From NCBI GenBank assembly GCA_033675545.1, contig JAWDGP010004990.1:62001-126000 (forward strand): DNA of 64,000 nt, written 5' to 3'. Below, one piece after another: positions 1 through 14,044 of the stretch. Positions within the stretch are counted from its first letter, which is position 1. Each line of letters begins with the position of its first letter. Both the position numbers and the translations under genes were made by a program. Under the pieces are notes generated by a model. It searched no databases, was not told the DNA's origin, and worked only from the letters and a program-made list of their open reading frames with translations. Source of the stretch: Elysia crispata. Lineage: Eukaryota; Mollusca; Gastropoda; Plakobranchidae.

Positions 1-1363
1 TGTTCTTTTTATTTTGATCCGAAGTTGGGGAATTAAGATAAGAATAAAATAATACCAGATCAATCAGTTTTGCTATTATGTTTTGTTTTGAAGGTAAACT
101 ACCTTACCGGTACATGGCGTTCGTGGCTTGGAGCCAGTTGGCAAGACAATTCCAAATATAAGTCCTGTTGAAAGGGGTGTACATTTTTTTAAAATTGCTT
201 TTCTCTGTACATTAGCAAATAAGGGTTTGTAAATTTTTTCTACCCTCTATGCACGGACGAAAATGAAAAAAAAAAACAACAAACGGCCAGATGTGACTAT
301 TTTCAAAAATGCTTTTGTTTAAAAAACTCAATCCAGTATAAGTTTCAATGTTATTTTTTGTTATCTGCCCTAAACGTACTATGAAAAATAACCCTGAACA
401 GAAAACGTGAAAAACTGGATATGTTTAGGACATATTATATATGGCTGTCATCCGGCTATATGTTTTCTTCGATGAGACCAAGAGATATCGGTTTGCAATG
501 AATTTTTTAAAGAATTTCATACTTATTACAAACTGGTGGTTTAGCGTCCCTCTTCTACGGAGAGTTCTGATTGCTTTTTCTTTAGAGTTTGGGCGAATCC
601 CTCAACCAGCTTTTCATTTAATCTTCAAAATTGATTTTTTTTTCATTGAAACTTTGATTTAGAGTCTGTAAATAGTTGCAAAAATGGAATCGTTTTCTTT
701 TTTTCCTGTAGAGAGTGAAATAGATAATTTTCCTTTAGAAATAAATGTTACTGTCGTTATAATTTATTGATTTATTCAAAGCGCTTTAAGAAGTTTGATT
801 TTGATGAGGTGCAAGTATGAACAAAACAGCTTTTAGAAATAGGACGTTTTTTTCAAGCGTTGTAACGAGGTCTTTTATTGCGTATACCCCTGTCCTCGGT
901 TCTCAGTGTTAAGAAAATGTGCGGAAAGACTTTTCCCACGGGTTCAAAATCACAATTTGCACAGCCCAGATTTTAATCTCGGACTTCTAATCCAAGTGCC
1001 CAGTGTCAAGACCACGGTGCCATGGCTCTATCGTCCCCAAGAAACTCTCTCAGGGAAATAGTAAAATTGTATTCTCTTCGAAACAAAAAAATCAAAATTT
1101 ACCCACCTTATAAATGATATAGTAGTCCCAGTAGCAGCTCAAGTTCTGACGAACTTAGAACCCAAGGCTTCCTTGTGGGAAGCATGTAAAAATAAAATAT
1201 GTCCAGCTTGCAATACCGATATTTCAAGCATCAACTTGGCTAAATCAAGACATTCAGGCAGCTTGGTACAATTTATGTCTCATCAGATTTTTAACCCTCC
1301 CTGTACCTCAAAAGCTACAAAACATCAAAATAATAGTAACCTCTGACTTTTCTCTATCACCTA
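1..1363. other. AT-rich non-coding stretch
   Basis: No open frame here looks like protein: the longest (441-662) is rich in Phe, Ile and Leu, as expected from A/T-rich DNA. A weak tRNA-like stretch at about 965-1040 is treated among the rejected items. I see nothing else that can be supported. Confidence 0.6.
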
Positions 1364-1378
1364 CCCCCCCCCCCCCCC
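1364..1378. repeat. poly-C run followed by a CT-rich stretch
   Basis: Fifteen consecutive C residues are followed by T/C-rich sequence to about 1400. This is a simple homopolymer tract in non-coding DNA. Confidence 0.9.
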
Positions 1379-2657
1379 TTTTCCCCCCTCTCTCTCTTCT
1401 CACTGTCCGTTCTTTCTAGTTTTTATGCCACTAGTTCCAAAACTGAAAAGACCCCTTTGTGCACGGCAAGGCATAGGGTTGTACGAGCCAATTTCAATAA
1501 ATTTGGTCCATGAAAGGACCGGATCTTTTCAAGACCCTCGTTTCTTTTTAACTACATTTCACACCAAGATATTGTCGATTTCATTGACATTTATTGACAG
1601 ATTCAGTCTCTTGCGTATTCGTCGCTATATTTTACGAAAAACTAAGGAGAGTCGAGTACAGTTTAGTGAAGTAAACTTTCTTTATTAAATAAAGGTTATA
1701 TGCGTTTTGCCTGTTCCAACCCCTCTTTAAGACTTTTTAAGTAAATAAGAACCCATATGACTGTGATAAACAAGAAAAAGTCATTATCGATTTCGTGATT
1801 TTTAGAGAAAATTTCTTACACTGATATTATGATTGATTTTTCCGATAAAATGCCGGTTATTCTATGAGGACTTGCCATGTATCGATAAAAGCCACTAAGT
1901 ACTAGTGACTTGGCCATAGCTCCAAACCGTTCGTTTCAACGCAAAAGTATATAATTTTATAGTTTCATACAGTTCGAACAATACAGTTCAGTGAAAGGCA
2001 GAACCGTCAGAAAAGATCGGAAATAGGAAAAAAAAAAAATCAGCTAATCCTGTACTTTCCTAATCTATTAAAATATCCTTTTAAACGCATACCAGTGTCT
2101 ACTGGTACAGTACGTTATGGGAATTCGTAGTTCATACATTTCAACATTTAATAATACTGATTTTTAATTAATAGATTGATATTTACAAAAAATTACCAAA
2201 TCCTTTTAATTGCCTTGTGACAATGCTAGCTTTATGCTCTGAGAGATTACCCTACCTATTATAATTTGCCAATGTCTTCTGTTTTTTTTTTAAATACAAC
2301 AAAGACATGCTAATAACTAATTAATTCCTAGGGAGACAAAGAAGAAAATTTTTCTAGGTCTGAAGGGAAAGTATAGGATCATTGCATAGGTTTTTTTTAT
2401 TTTGTTCTGTTTGTGTTGCTTTTGTTGTTGTTGAAAATGTCGGATGTTGTTATTTAAATTGCACTATTAACAATTTATTGCGATTTCAGATTTTTAAAGT
2501 CCACCTCAACGGTGGAGAGCATATAGATTATTCGAGGCTCTAGAGCAGGGAGAAATGAAATGTGATGGGGTGTTGATTTTACTAAGTATGTTTAAAAAGG
2601 CAGACAGGCAGGAAGGCACACAAATACAAGGAGATTAAGGGAGAGAGTGAGAGTGAG

Positions 2658-2660
<3 letters not shown>
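1379..2660. other. AT-rich non-coding stretch containing one dispersed-repeat copy
   Basis: No gene is supported. The frame at 1425-1688 has no recognisable domain. The only structure seen is the repeat copy at 1910-2020, listed separately. Confidence 0.55.
1910..2020 (+). repeat. dispersed repeat, copy A (pair with 4543-4649)
   Basis: This segment aligns by eye, in the same orientation, with 4543-4649. Shared blocks include ACCGTTC, CAACGCAAAA, GGCAGAACC and AAAAGATCGG in the same order and spacing. Identity is roughly three quarters with small indels, so the copies are old. No coding potential, tRNA boxes or terminal repeats are visible. It could be a piece of an interspersed element or a local ancient duplication. 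Confidence 0.7.

Positions 2661-2738
<78 letters not shown>
2661..2738. repeat. (GA)n microsatellite
   Basis: Perfect GA repeat for about 64 bp, then GA with A interruptions. It generates the Leu-Ser frame on the minus strand at 2582-2827, which is not a gene. Confidence 0.97.
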
Positions 2739-4036
2739 ATGAGAGAAAGTATGTTGAGAGGAAAAAACAAAACAAATTGGTTATTATTAATGTAATGTTC
2801 TACATTTGATGTATCATAAGGTAACAATATGAAAAAATGGATTTTTATTTCTTAACTTTTTTGTTGTTGTGTGTATGAACTAGATTGACAGATAGAGATA
2901 GAAAGAGACAATTAGATGGATAAAGAAAGGTGTATAGATAGAAAGATAGATAGATTAGTTAATTGACTATTTGATTGATAGGAAGATTGAAAAAAGACTG
3001 ATATGTTTTTCTATGAATAAAGGTAAGTAAGTGATAAAGATAGAAGGGAAGATAGATATGTAGATAGACAGATAGGACTGTGTATAGATAAATAGATATA
3101 AAAAGAGAAAGAGTAAGAGAGAGAGACACACACACACAGAGGGAGAGAGATGAATTTTAGATAAAGATACTGGCGACAGTTGGAAATCTCATACAGAGAT
3201 GTTTTAATTGATAATTTCGAAGAGCATTTATTGCTCATAATTCTATAACTTGAAGATCCTTAATGATGCGAACTAGAAATTATAACCTCACACGCATGTG
3301 TGTTGTCAGTTTATCTCTCTTTCAATTTTGTGCTAAATGGATACTTTCATATAGATAACATGAAAGGATCAATTCTAGTCGGGAAAAAACTAATTTTATG
3401 ACTTCCTTAATCAAGTAAAGATCATGCAATACGCTGAGTAGGCCTATAAGAGTATGATTGAAGGAAACAAAAATTTGTTCTCGGGAGGCATGAAGGACGT
3501 TCAAAAAGCATTAATAAATAGATTGAGATTTTTAAAGTTCAGCTTCCTGATTGTTTTGTTAATAAAAGAAGCTGCAATCAGTGAAAACAAGAGCACAATA
3601 CGTGTACCAGCGAGATAAAATCAGGGCACGCAAGCTCCTACGCTTCATCTTATTGTGGAATAAAGATAATTTTATTTGAGAATGGCATTGATTAGACTTA
3701 AAAAATGTATTTGTTAAGAATTGTGCACAATTTCATTTCCGTAGGATTTGAGATATGATATGATTGTGATCTTCTTGTTTTCACCCCAGAATGTATATCG
3801 TTAGATATACTGTAAAGATTGTGCGTTCTCCTGATTTGGGTTTTTTAAAGGACGAATAATTTTAAGAATAATTACGCTGCTATTACAACTTTTGGACATG
3901 CATGACATCTGTATGACAGTTTCGTGTTTATGAGCGGGATTATCACGAAGAAAAATTGCACCAGGTACAGCATACTTATAATAGTCAAACTAAGTACTGA
4001 TAAAGCAAGAGAGTGGTCGAAAAAGGGAGAGACAAG

Positions 4037-4040
<4 letters not shown>
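2739..4040. other. non-coding stretch with degenerate GATA/GACA-rich sequence
   Basis: About 2880-2995 and 3025-3150 are made of degenerate GATA, AGAC and CA-rich words, including a short (CA)n at about 3126-3138. The rest is AT-rich sequence with no supportable gene. Confidence 0.6.
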
Positions 4041-4070
<30 letters not shown>

Positions 4071-4080
4071 GAGAGAGAGA
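4041..4080. repeat. (GACA)n then (GA)n microsatellite
   Basis: Seven or so GACA units pass directly into GA repeats. The GACA/GA compound recurs at 32.5-32.7 kb and 60.2 kb. Confidence 0.95.
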
Positions 4081-5034
4081 AATAGAGAAATAGAGAAAGT
4101 GTGTGTTTGTGGGGAGGGGAGAGGCAGATATAAAAAAAAGAAAATGTGTGAAGGAGTGAGAAAGAAATAGAAAGAGAAAATTAAAAATTATTAAGATAGC
4201 AGAGAAAGGAAATTTTAGGAAAGAGTGAGGAGATAATAATAAGAGATAGAGATAGAGATCAAAAGACTTAAATTCTCTAATTTATGCAACAATGTATCCT
4301 CAATCAAAAACATGCTTAGTCTGATTTTAGGCCCAAGAAACGTACAATCGGCTGTTACGAGTTACTCATGACATAAAAAAGTAGACTATCATAATCCATT
4401 TAAAATTATTTCTCCACGTGAACATGTATTTATCTCACTTAAAAGTTTGGCAATAGGTGCCGAAAAAAAAAAAAAAGAAAAGAAAAAATTAATATCTATC
4501 AACAAGATATTAAGAGTGAGAATAACACTCGATATGTATGCTTGGCATAAGCTCTATACCGTTCAATCCAACGCAAAATATATACTTTACAATTAAACAG
4601 ATCGCACAATGCAGCCCAGTCGAAGGCAGAACCAACATAAAAGATCGGTATTGTTAACAACAGGGGTTCAATATGCTGAAAGGTCTAGACCCCCCCATTC
4701 ATTCTCACAGATTTGATACGAGAGCCGCAGCTTATTATATTGAGACACCCGTTGAGATTCTAGCGCTGAGAGCGGCGTTTTTCTTTCCAATAAGTGAAAG
4801 CTGATTGAAGTCTTGTTTTGTTGGAATATTATTGGTCTCCTGGGCTCTTGAACTGTCCCCTATCTTATGATTGTACGGAGTCGATCAAGCATGGCGAAGC
4901 ATTGGGGTTTGGCTTAATACCAGCCTGGATATGCTGATATAAAACATATTAATGTTATTCATTATTTTGTACTTTTCATTGTAAATGGGGATATCGATGA
5001 GCAATAGATATGCATGGGGAAAACTTAGCTAAGA
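4081..5034. other. non-coding stretch with purine-rich sequence and a dispersed-repeat copy
   Basis: About 4081-4260 is purine-rich (AGAAA and GAGA words). Repeat copy B lies at 4543-4649. No gene is supported. Confidence 0.55.
4543..4649 (+). repeat. dispersed repeat, copy B (pair with 1910-2020)
   Basis: Same-orientation diverged copy of the segment at 1910-2020, about 2.6 kb away. The shared blocks keep their order; indels lie mainly in the AT-rich centre. Neither copy has an obvious target-site duplication. Confidence 0.7.
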
Positions 5035-5035
5035 C

Positions 5036-5211
5036 AGAGAGAGCGAGAGAGAGAGAGAGAAAGAGAGACATACAGACAGACAGAGAGACAGAGAAAGAGA
5101 AAGAGAGAGGCCTGGGGGATAAACAGCGAGAGGTAATTCAGGCAAAACAGAGGCATAAACAGCGAAAGACTGAGAAAAGGCAGGCAGACAGAAATCAAAC
5201 ATATACCAGCC

Positions 5212-5297
<86 letters not shown>

Positions 5298-5300
5298 AGA
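5036..5300. repeat. purine-rich tract with long (GA)n core
   Basis: GA/GACA-rich sequence from 5036 ends in a near-perfect (GA)n of about 75 bp at 5215-5290. The overlapping open frames (Arg-Glu on plus, Leu-Ser on minus) are translation products of the repeat. Confidence 0.96.
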
Positions 5301-5792
5301 GAAAGTGGATGGATTGCAAAAGGGCAACAGAAAAGAGAAGTAGTAAGAGCGGACAGTCACAGGGACAGAGAAAAACTAGGAATTAATACACTGCAGCATA
5401 AAAGTCACTTCCCAAAATAAGTTAGAAAACCTAAATTACTTACCTGCAAACAGGGATGTCACATATACAAAAATTTAGATCTAGAAGAAATTTTTTTCTA
5501 TAAGATGTGAAACAATTTTTTTCCTCTGCTATCTATGGAATATTTCCCTGCGCGACTAAGATCACTTTGATATTTAGCTTGAATATATTCAGAACCATTT
5601 TAAGAAATTTTCAGAACCAAATGAAAATATTCAAACCGGTACGAATCTCAAATGGTCTTTGTCTCCTCTGGCGCTGTAGAGATCCGAAAGAAAGGGGCTA
5701 GATTGCTTGATGGAAAGATGTCTAAACCACTGATTTCTTAAAACTCGTATGGCGTAAAGTTCCTCAACATTCATTACCTTACTTTTTATCTT

Positions 5793-5795
<3 letters not shown>

Positions 5796-5860
<65 letters not shown>
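5796..5860. repeat. (CT)n microsatellite
   Basis: Perfect CT repeat of about 65 bp ending in CCCTCCCTC. It lies about 500 bp from the opposite-strand (GA)n at 5215-5290, so the two could in principle pair as an inverted repeat. Confidence 0.97.
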
Positions 5861-5864
<4 letters not shown>

Positions 5865-7334
5865 CCTCATCCCCTATTTCTCTAATTTACATTCTCCCGT
5901 CCTCTATGTCTACGTCAAAATAAAACAACGGCATAACTAGACGGTGAACGGGATATTATCACTCTTGTACTAATTATATGCATGATTCTGATAACCAAAG
6001 CAAATACCTCCACGTCGGGGTTGAGAATCTTGCCATGCTTCTGACGGGTTAAATGGCTTAGGAACAGTAGTAAGTGAAGCATGGGCCAGAGAGAATCAGA
6101 ATTGGTTGAAGGGGTTGGAACGCGCAAGATACATAATGTACACATAATTATAATTCTGATTGCTTGTCTTGCTTGTTTCAGGAACTATGCGCTTGGTGCT
6201 TACATATGGAAATACTTTCAATGAAAGTTATCAATGTTGAGGATAAATTAAAGCAAAATAGCGGAATGGGTTTGTTCTTGTTTTTTTGTTTGTTCTTGTT
6301 TTTTTCTTTTTTTTGTGTGTGTGAAATATTCTTTATTCTCAAATCGCGATAACTGCATGTGTTTTCACAGGTTAAAAAGAAAATAAGTTTATTCCACTAG
6401 ACTTGATCGTGAATTATCAAAATTACTTCACTGGATGGATAGACCTTGATTGAAATAGTAACAAAATAAAATCGTAACTTTTCTTTATTCCTTTTCTGAA
6501 AAGACCTAAACCGGATCTTGTTGGAAATTCACTTTGGGGCCTTATATTTCCAATCAATCACTTCTTTTCAAGGGCTTTTAAAATATTTTTTTTTGTTTTA
6601 TCAAAGAACAACAGGTATAGACACTTACTAAAGCAGTTAATATTAGGTATCACGCAAACTACAACTTTTATATTTAAAGACTCTTCTTTATTCAAAGCCA
6701 AAATCCTTTCGAAATAGTGATATGACTAAAAAATATAGCACAGCAATATTAATACAAACTTACATAGCTAACTCCTTGAATGGTAAGTAATCCTCGTATA
6801 TATCCTTTCAGGGGGAATTGAGTGAATAACAGAGTAAAATCTATACAACTAAGACTCAAACACGAAAAAAAACTGATAAACTGATTGAGGAAAAGAGAAA
6901 GACAGAGGGGCTCAGGTTTTGGATAAACGGGTTAACTATCAGACAATAGCTGGCAATAAACAACGGCTCTCAGGTTCAAAGAGCCTCTATAGCCAACAGT
7001 TTGGGGATCGTTAATGGCCATTAATGCGTCGTGGTGCGGCTGTATTACTTTTACTGGCCGTTCGCTGGGAGTGCTAGAAGAGAGTGGGATCAAAGAGGTT
7101 TGTTAAATCGAAACTGCACACACGCAAAAGAAAAAAGAAAAAGAATTGGTGGATTTTGGGCTATGGTTGAAAGATAGAGAAAAGGAAAGATAGGGAGAGG
7201 GAGAGGAAGGGAAAACATGCAATTCTTTAAGAGCATAATGATGTGTAAAAAAGAAAATTAAAATAAACTAAAGTGGGGGCAGAATGTTCAAGTACAATGG
7301 TTATAAGGATTCAAAGGAGTTTCCTTTGATCGTA
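5861..7334. other. AT-rich non-coding stretch
   Basis: No frame with domain-like composition. T-rich tracts occur at about 6260-6320. A slightly more GC-rich patch at 6960-7080 shows no start, splice pair or motif that I can defend. Confidence 0.5.
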
Positions 7335-7377
7335 ATAATAATAATTAATAATGATAATGATAATGATGATAATAATC

Positions 7378-7458
<81 letters not shown>
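7335..7458. repeat. (AAT)n microsatellite
   Basis: Degenerate AAT/GAT units pass into a perfect (AAT)n of about 80 bp from 7380. It encodes a spurious poly-Asn stretch. Confidence 0.97.
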
Positions 7459-7538
7459 GTTATTATTTTTATTATTTTTATATAATGAATTTAGTAGATG
7501 TACCATAATAAAAATAAGTAGCAACGGAAACTAACTCA

Positions 7539-7539
7539 C

Positions 7540-7603
<64 letters not shown>

Positions 7604-7653
7604 TCTCCCTCTCTCTTTCTCTATCTCTATGTATCTATTTATCTATCTATCTC

Positions 7654-7692
<39 letters not shown>
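7539..7692. repeat. (CT)n microsatellite, interrupted
   Basis: Two CT arrays (7543-7599 and about 7655-7692) are separated by TATC-rich sequence. The flanking frames are repeat products. Confidence 0.95.
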
Positions 7693-7693
<1 letters not shown>

Positions 7694-8620
7694 TGTCTCT
7701 CTCTGCGTCTATCTACCCATCTCTCAAACCAATTACAATGTTTCAGATTTTAAAAGCCCAAGTAATGTTTTAATAATCAACTGTGACTTAGAAGACGCAT
7801 GTTTTAAAAAAAATAGACCCAGATGACTTAGTTATCAGTCATTTCTTCTCTTCTGCATCTGTGATAAGCCTACTACCAATCCTAAACAAAAAGAAATATC
7901 TATTACATTATCGATATCTTTCCTCTTCCGCAATGTTTTGTTTTCTATCTTAAAGCAGCTTTTAACACACAGTGTTGAAAATGTTAAAGCAGATCTTGAG
8001 AAAAAAAATGAATTGAGGTATTGAACTTCCACTGCTTCGTGCTTTTTTTAAGTCTTAGTTATGTGGTCTATTTGTTAACAAAGATAGTGCCTGGCTTATT
8101 CATTACTGGACTCAATTGAACGGTAGGCCCTAGTCATCAAAGTTTATACGGATTTTAAAGAGTGGCCAATGACGATCATCATGGATATGAAACCTAATGT
8201 TGTTCTGGTAGAATTTTTATAAACGTTTTATTTATTTACTTCCTACTCAAAAGACTCAATAAGGACAACTTACTCGAGAAACCATAACCAGACTCAAGGA
8301 TTTTGACCCAAGCACAGAAAGAATTATACATGGGCCAAGCGTTTGGAAAGCTGTATTATGGCCACAGACTGGAGGGTCTTTATCCATCTGATGGACATTG
8401 TTTTTTATATCCAGGTTGGACAATGGCAGGGCGTCATTGATGTGAGAGAGGTCACCGATTCGTTCAGTTTTCTACAGGTATACATGGACCTTTGTGGAAG
8501 CAGATTCATTGTGACAAATCGCGCTTCGGAAGGAAGGGGGGAGGGAATTCCTGTGCCATGTATGTAAAGCATAATATTGTTCTTATAAACCTTTGTTTCA
8601 TTTCGTTTCCTTTTGTTATT
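7693..8620. other. non-coding stretch
   Basis: The frames at 7835-8032, 8343-8567 and 8405-8671 overlap each other, lack family features and do not carry clear splice signals. Nothing is supported. Confidence 0.5.
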
Positions 8621-8629
8621 ATTTTTTGT

Positions 8630-8945
8630 CTGCTTCACTCTTTCTTTCCCTTCTCTCTTTGTCTCTCTCATACTCCTTCTCTCTATATCTCCATTTATCT
8701 GCTTTCCCCTGTTTATCTCTTTCTTTCTCTACCTCTATCCAGTTGTTCACTTCTCACTCTCTCTCTCCCCACTCTCTCTCTACCTTTATATCTTTCTATT
8801 TTTTTCCCTACCTTTCATTTTAATCATTTTTTTATTAAATTTATCCACTTGGTCTTCTTCTCTTTCCTTCTTCTCTGTCATTCTCATCTTCTTTCTTCTT
8901 CTTCTTCTTCTTCTTCTTTCTTCTGTACCTTCTTTTTCTCCTTCC
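8630..8945. repeat. pyrimidine-rich low-complexity tract with (TTC)n
   Basis: About 300 bp dominated by T and C on the plus strand, with CTCTCT words and a short (TTC)n at about 8890-8915. Three overlapping frames here are Leu/Ser/Phe-rich artefacts of composition. Confidence 0.85.
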
Positions 8946-10780
8946 TGACCGTTTTGTGCATTTTTGTTTGGTTATCCTAGTTGTCCTAGACCCATTTCCA
9001 ATATTTCTTGTCATGCAATCGTTCCACGTCGTACTCTTTGTGATTTCCAATAAACCTAGAGGTTCTTGAGAGCTCTTCAGCGAAAATTAAAACATTTTCC
9101 CAATCTCTCCCTTTGCTAAGTTAGCCTCGTAAAAGGCATAGCTATAAAAGCAAGATGATGAAACAGCGTAACTGTTTCTTTGTCCCCTAAGCCGAACTGA
9201 AATTCCTATTCATAGGAGTTGAAACCGATATATCCAAAGACCGTTTTTGTTGTGGCATTGATTATTGATTGGTTTTGATTGAGTCTAAGAGCAAAGCGTG
9301 AGACGATGGAGTGGACTAGGGTAAAGAGCAGACATGAAAATAATTTTATAAGAGTGTGTGTGTGTGGAAAGGGGGGGGGGCGTAGGTTCAGAAGAAAGAA
9401 AGAGCCGAGAGTCTGTTAAATTCACGAGAGGGGCAGAGATGGAGAGAGAGGCAGAGGAAATAAAGAGAATGTCCTTTTTGTGTATCAAGGCAGAACAGAA
9501 AGAGTTGAGACGAAACCATCATAGCAAAACATAAATTGGCAGATAGAAAAATAATAAATATCTATAGACCAATAGAAATTACATAACTAGGTAGGAAAGC
9601 AAGATGATACAAATATAATACAAAGACCAACAGATACCTAGACGGATATTGTTTGCTGTATGACTGGGTAGGTATATATGTAGCTTAGTGGTCAAATAAG
9701 CAAATAGATAAATAATTGCCTAGATAAACAGATATTTTGGTCCCAGTATCTGCTTCATTTTTTTAATCGCAGAAGTAACAATGCTCAATAGAACCTGCGA
9801 CAAAGAGTGCACGAAGTCTCTTTTCAATCTCACACCCCGATTAGTGTTGTCTGTGGTAAAGCTAGGATGAAATATTTGGGTCAGCGCAGCTTTGACAAAG
9901 ATCTTATGAAATATGAAAGAAGGGAAAGAGTATCAAACACCCGTGTATCTTATTGCTTCGGCTTCGCTCCCTTAACCGAAAACTATTGTGGCCTGATGTC
10001 TATCCTTTGATCTTTTATTTCTGGGTCACGTGGAGAAATTAATAATAAATGTAACAAATTTGAATCGCCCGTTCAGGCTAATATAATCACGAAGCGAAAA
10101 GTTCATGGAGTTCATTATGTGAAATTACAGGATTTCGATCTCTGTGAAAGTTCTCATTTCATTTTGCCGTCATATCTGAATGACTTCTTTGTAATTTCTT
10201 ATCCAGTTGTGTTATCCCAGCTTTACTATCGTCAGTATTGATGTTTGTAAATATCTTTGTCATAGTTATCATACACTGCATCTCTCCTTATAATAAAAAA
10301 TCATACAATACCACAGTCTGTTTTCTGGGTTAGCGTGACCCAAATTGATTTCGTACTGTTTGTTCGCATTCTTTGTTAATCGTTTCTTCTGATTCTTTTA
10401 TTTTTTTTTCTTCCAAGTGGTGTTTATTACAAAAAATGATTTAGCTAATATGTATAAAAATGAAAATTTTCATGAGTTTGATCCAGCATGATTGGTATAA
10501 TTACTTTGGAAAATGAAAATTAATTTTCTTACTCTGAAAGTGTGCTCATAGAAATGCTTTCTTACATTCAGATACGTTACATCATTTTTATAATACTTCC
10601 CTATCCAAAAAGAAAGGGGAGAAAAAAAGGATGAGAAAAAAGAGGAGAAATAAAAAAGAGGAATGCTTACAGAGGAATAGATTTAAAGAAAAGAGGAGAA
10701 ATCCACCGAGATGGGTTAAGAGAGAAATAAAAAAAAAGAGAAATAAACCGATAAAGAAAATTGAAGGTAGAAAGAGATGA
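8946..10780. other. AT-rich non-coding stretch
   Basis: No supported gene. There is a short (GT)n with a G run at about 9350-9380, GATA-like words at 9540-9740, and purine-rich sequence from 10610 onward. Confidence 0.5.
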
Positions 10781-10787
10781 AAGGAAG

Positions 10788-11825
<1,038 letters not shown>

Positions 11826-11881
<56 letters not shown>

Positions 11882-11934
11882 TAGATAGATAGATAGATAG
11901 ATATAGAAGATCTTACCTTAAATTCTCTTCATAC

Positions 11935-11996
<62 letters not shown>

Positions 11997-12109
11997 GTGT
12001 GTGAAATAACACAATAAAATCTATCCACCGTACAGAGAAGTATAATACTTGACGAGTGCCACTAGACACAAAATTTCAGTCATGGACTACTAGGTAAAAC
12101 AATGATTCC

Positions 12110-12141
<32 letters not shown>

Positions 12142-12143
12142 TA
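11826..12143. repeat. (TA)n arrays with a (TAGA)n segment
   Basis: Perfect (TA)n at 11826-11878 passes into (TAGA)n at 11877-11903. A second (TA)n lies at 11940-11992 and an A-run plus short (TA)n at 12107-12144. The two long (TA)n blocks are self-complementary and could form cruciforms. Confidence 0.95.
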
Positions 12144-13765
12144 TTATTTAAAGAAAGCTTGTTGTCTTTTTAAAGCAAGAAATCGTTCATAGAGCTGCAG
12201 TGTTTAGCAATAGACAGAGTTAAAAGTGTTTTATTCATACTGCGTGTTCTCAAAAGATCAAATCCCAATGCATTACATTCAAATTCAAAATAATTTTTTC
12301 GCCAAAGCTTTTTGTTGCAACCAAAGTCACGTTTCTAAAAATTCCGAAATTAAATCATTTGTGGACATTATTGAAAAAAAAAAACCTACTGAATGTCATT
12401 CTAAAATGCCAGTTCACTCAGAAGCCTGAATGTTTATATTCCCCACGGAATTGACCTGCCATAACCCAATGTGGCATTGATTCGTCCATATGGATTTCTA
12501 TGCTTCATTATTGCGAAAGCCATATGTGAAAAGTATAGGTCGTATTTTTTTCTAGAGGTGGGTGGTCTCCTGTTTATTTAATGTTTAATTTTGTTAATTT
12601 ATTTATTTTTCTTATTTTATTTGTTTCTTTTTGGCTTTTTTCCCCTTTAACACTGAGCGCATATCTTTCATTGATTCTACATGTATGAAATCAATTAATA
12701 ATAAATTCACTGTTTTTATCTAGAGCCACAAATTGAGTAATCTAGACGATCCAACTCGGACTATGAGATTTTTCCAACCTAACTTGTAATTGAAAGATCG
12801 TTAAATGTCAAAAGCGACGCAACAATCGCTGTCATTTGCCTTAACGGCTCGACTTTCACAGAGAACACAAGTAGTTCTAAAGCCATTTGTGTGGTCGCGG
12901 GCTGTGGCCAGTTTTATGGCCTCCAAGTTATCCGTGGCGTCGTAATTCTACCGGGTACAATAATTAGAGCGTTACATGAAGATAGGTTATCTGGTGTATA
13001 ACTCATCTTCAATAAAACGGGCCTTTTCCTCACTGCTCTACGTAACCCAAAGATCTGTTACGTTGAATGAAGCTAGACATTCAACTTCAGCACATGAATT
13101 CGAATACAGGTCAGTCAAACCCTGTGGATATCGGGGCAGTCTTTCTGTCGCATGAGTGTCAGAGTTTCAAAGGGGTATTATTTTCGGGGTTATTTCAAAA
13201 GTCGGCCATAATTATATGCCCCCCCCCCTCTTCCTCCTCCCCCTCACTGTTCGAACACAATATTGCGATCGGTATAAGACATCATCGATAACTTTCCAGG
13301 TATAACCTTTGCGCTGATATCGGATATAGCAATTTAAGCCAGTCTATTATGTTGCTTGAGTGAAATTCAATAATCGAAGTAGGCTCAAATTTCCTACTAA
13401 TCGCAAACGACAAAACATGGCTTCCACTGACCTTAGGCAGTCTCGACTTTGGCAGCTGTCATAAAGTAATTAAGTTACTGCCTTTGGGAATCGGTTCCAG
13501 TTTAATTACAAATTAAGACGTGGTACGTTATTGTTAAAGGGAATCGAATAAACTAAAACTTAATTGCGAATTGCATTATCGTCGTTAATGAGTGAATTTC
13601 TAAATTGTCCCATGATCGAGAGCTGACAAGAGAATTGGAAAGAGCATCAGTTGGAATAGAAAGCACAATCAATAAGATATTTTTTCTCATCTATTTCTTA
13701 ATTTTTCTCCATCCCTTGCTTTCATCCTTTAATCCATTTAACTACAAGGTAGGTTTACCATTTTT
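12144..13765. other. non-coding stretch with a mildly GC-richer centre
   Basis: The segment at about 12830-13060 is less AT-rich than its surroundings. I could not pair it with a convincing open frame or splice sites. A C-run lies at 13221-13229. No gene is called. Confidence 0.45.
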
Positions 13766-13897
13766 ATTATATATATATATTATATATATATATAATTTTA
13801 TAATATAAATCTATTATAATATAATAACAATATAAATCTTGTTTCGGATGTACAAAATCAGAAAAGAAAAGTGCTTAACTTTAAGACTAAAGGAGGG

Positions 13898-13928
<31 letters not shown>

Positions 13929-14044
13929 TGCCTGTCTCTTTCTCTCTCTCTCTCTATCTCTCTCTGCTCGCTCTCTCCTTCTTCATCTTCCTTTTCTTCT
14001 TTCCTCCCGTACTCTCTCTCTCTCTATCTATCTATCTCTCTCTT
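13766..14044. repeat. (TA)n and (CT)n compound low-complexity tract
   Basis: Short (TA)n blocks at about 13768-13795 and 13900-13920 are followed by interrupted CT sequence to about 14044 and an A-run at 14068-14083. The overlapping Leu-Ser frames are artefacts. Confidence 0.9.

Noticed and set aside
965..1040. tRNA-like stretch on the minus strand (CTTGGATTAGAAGTCC, then GAGATTAAAATCTGGG)
   Set aside because: It is reminiscent of a tRNA anticodon and T arm, but the A box is missing and the B box lacks the TTCGA core. Too weak to call.
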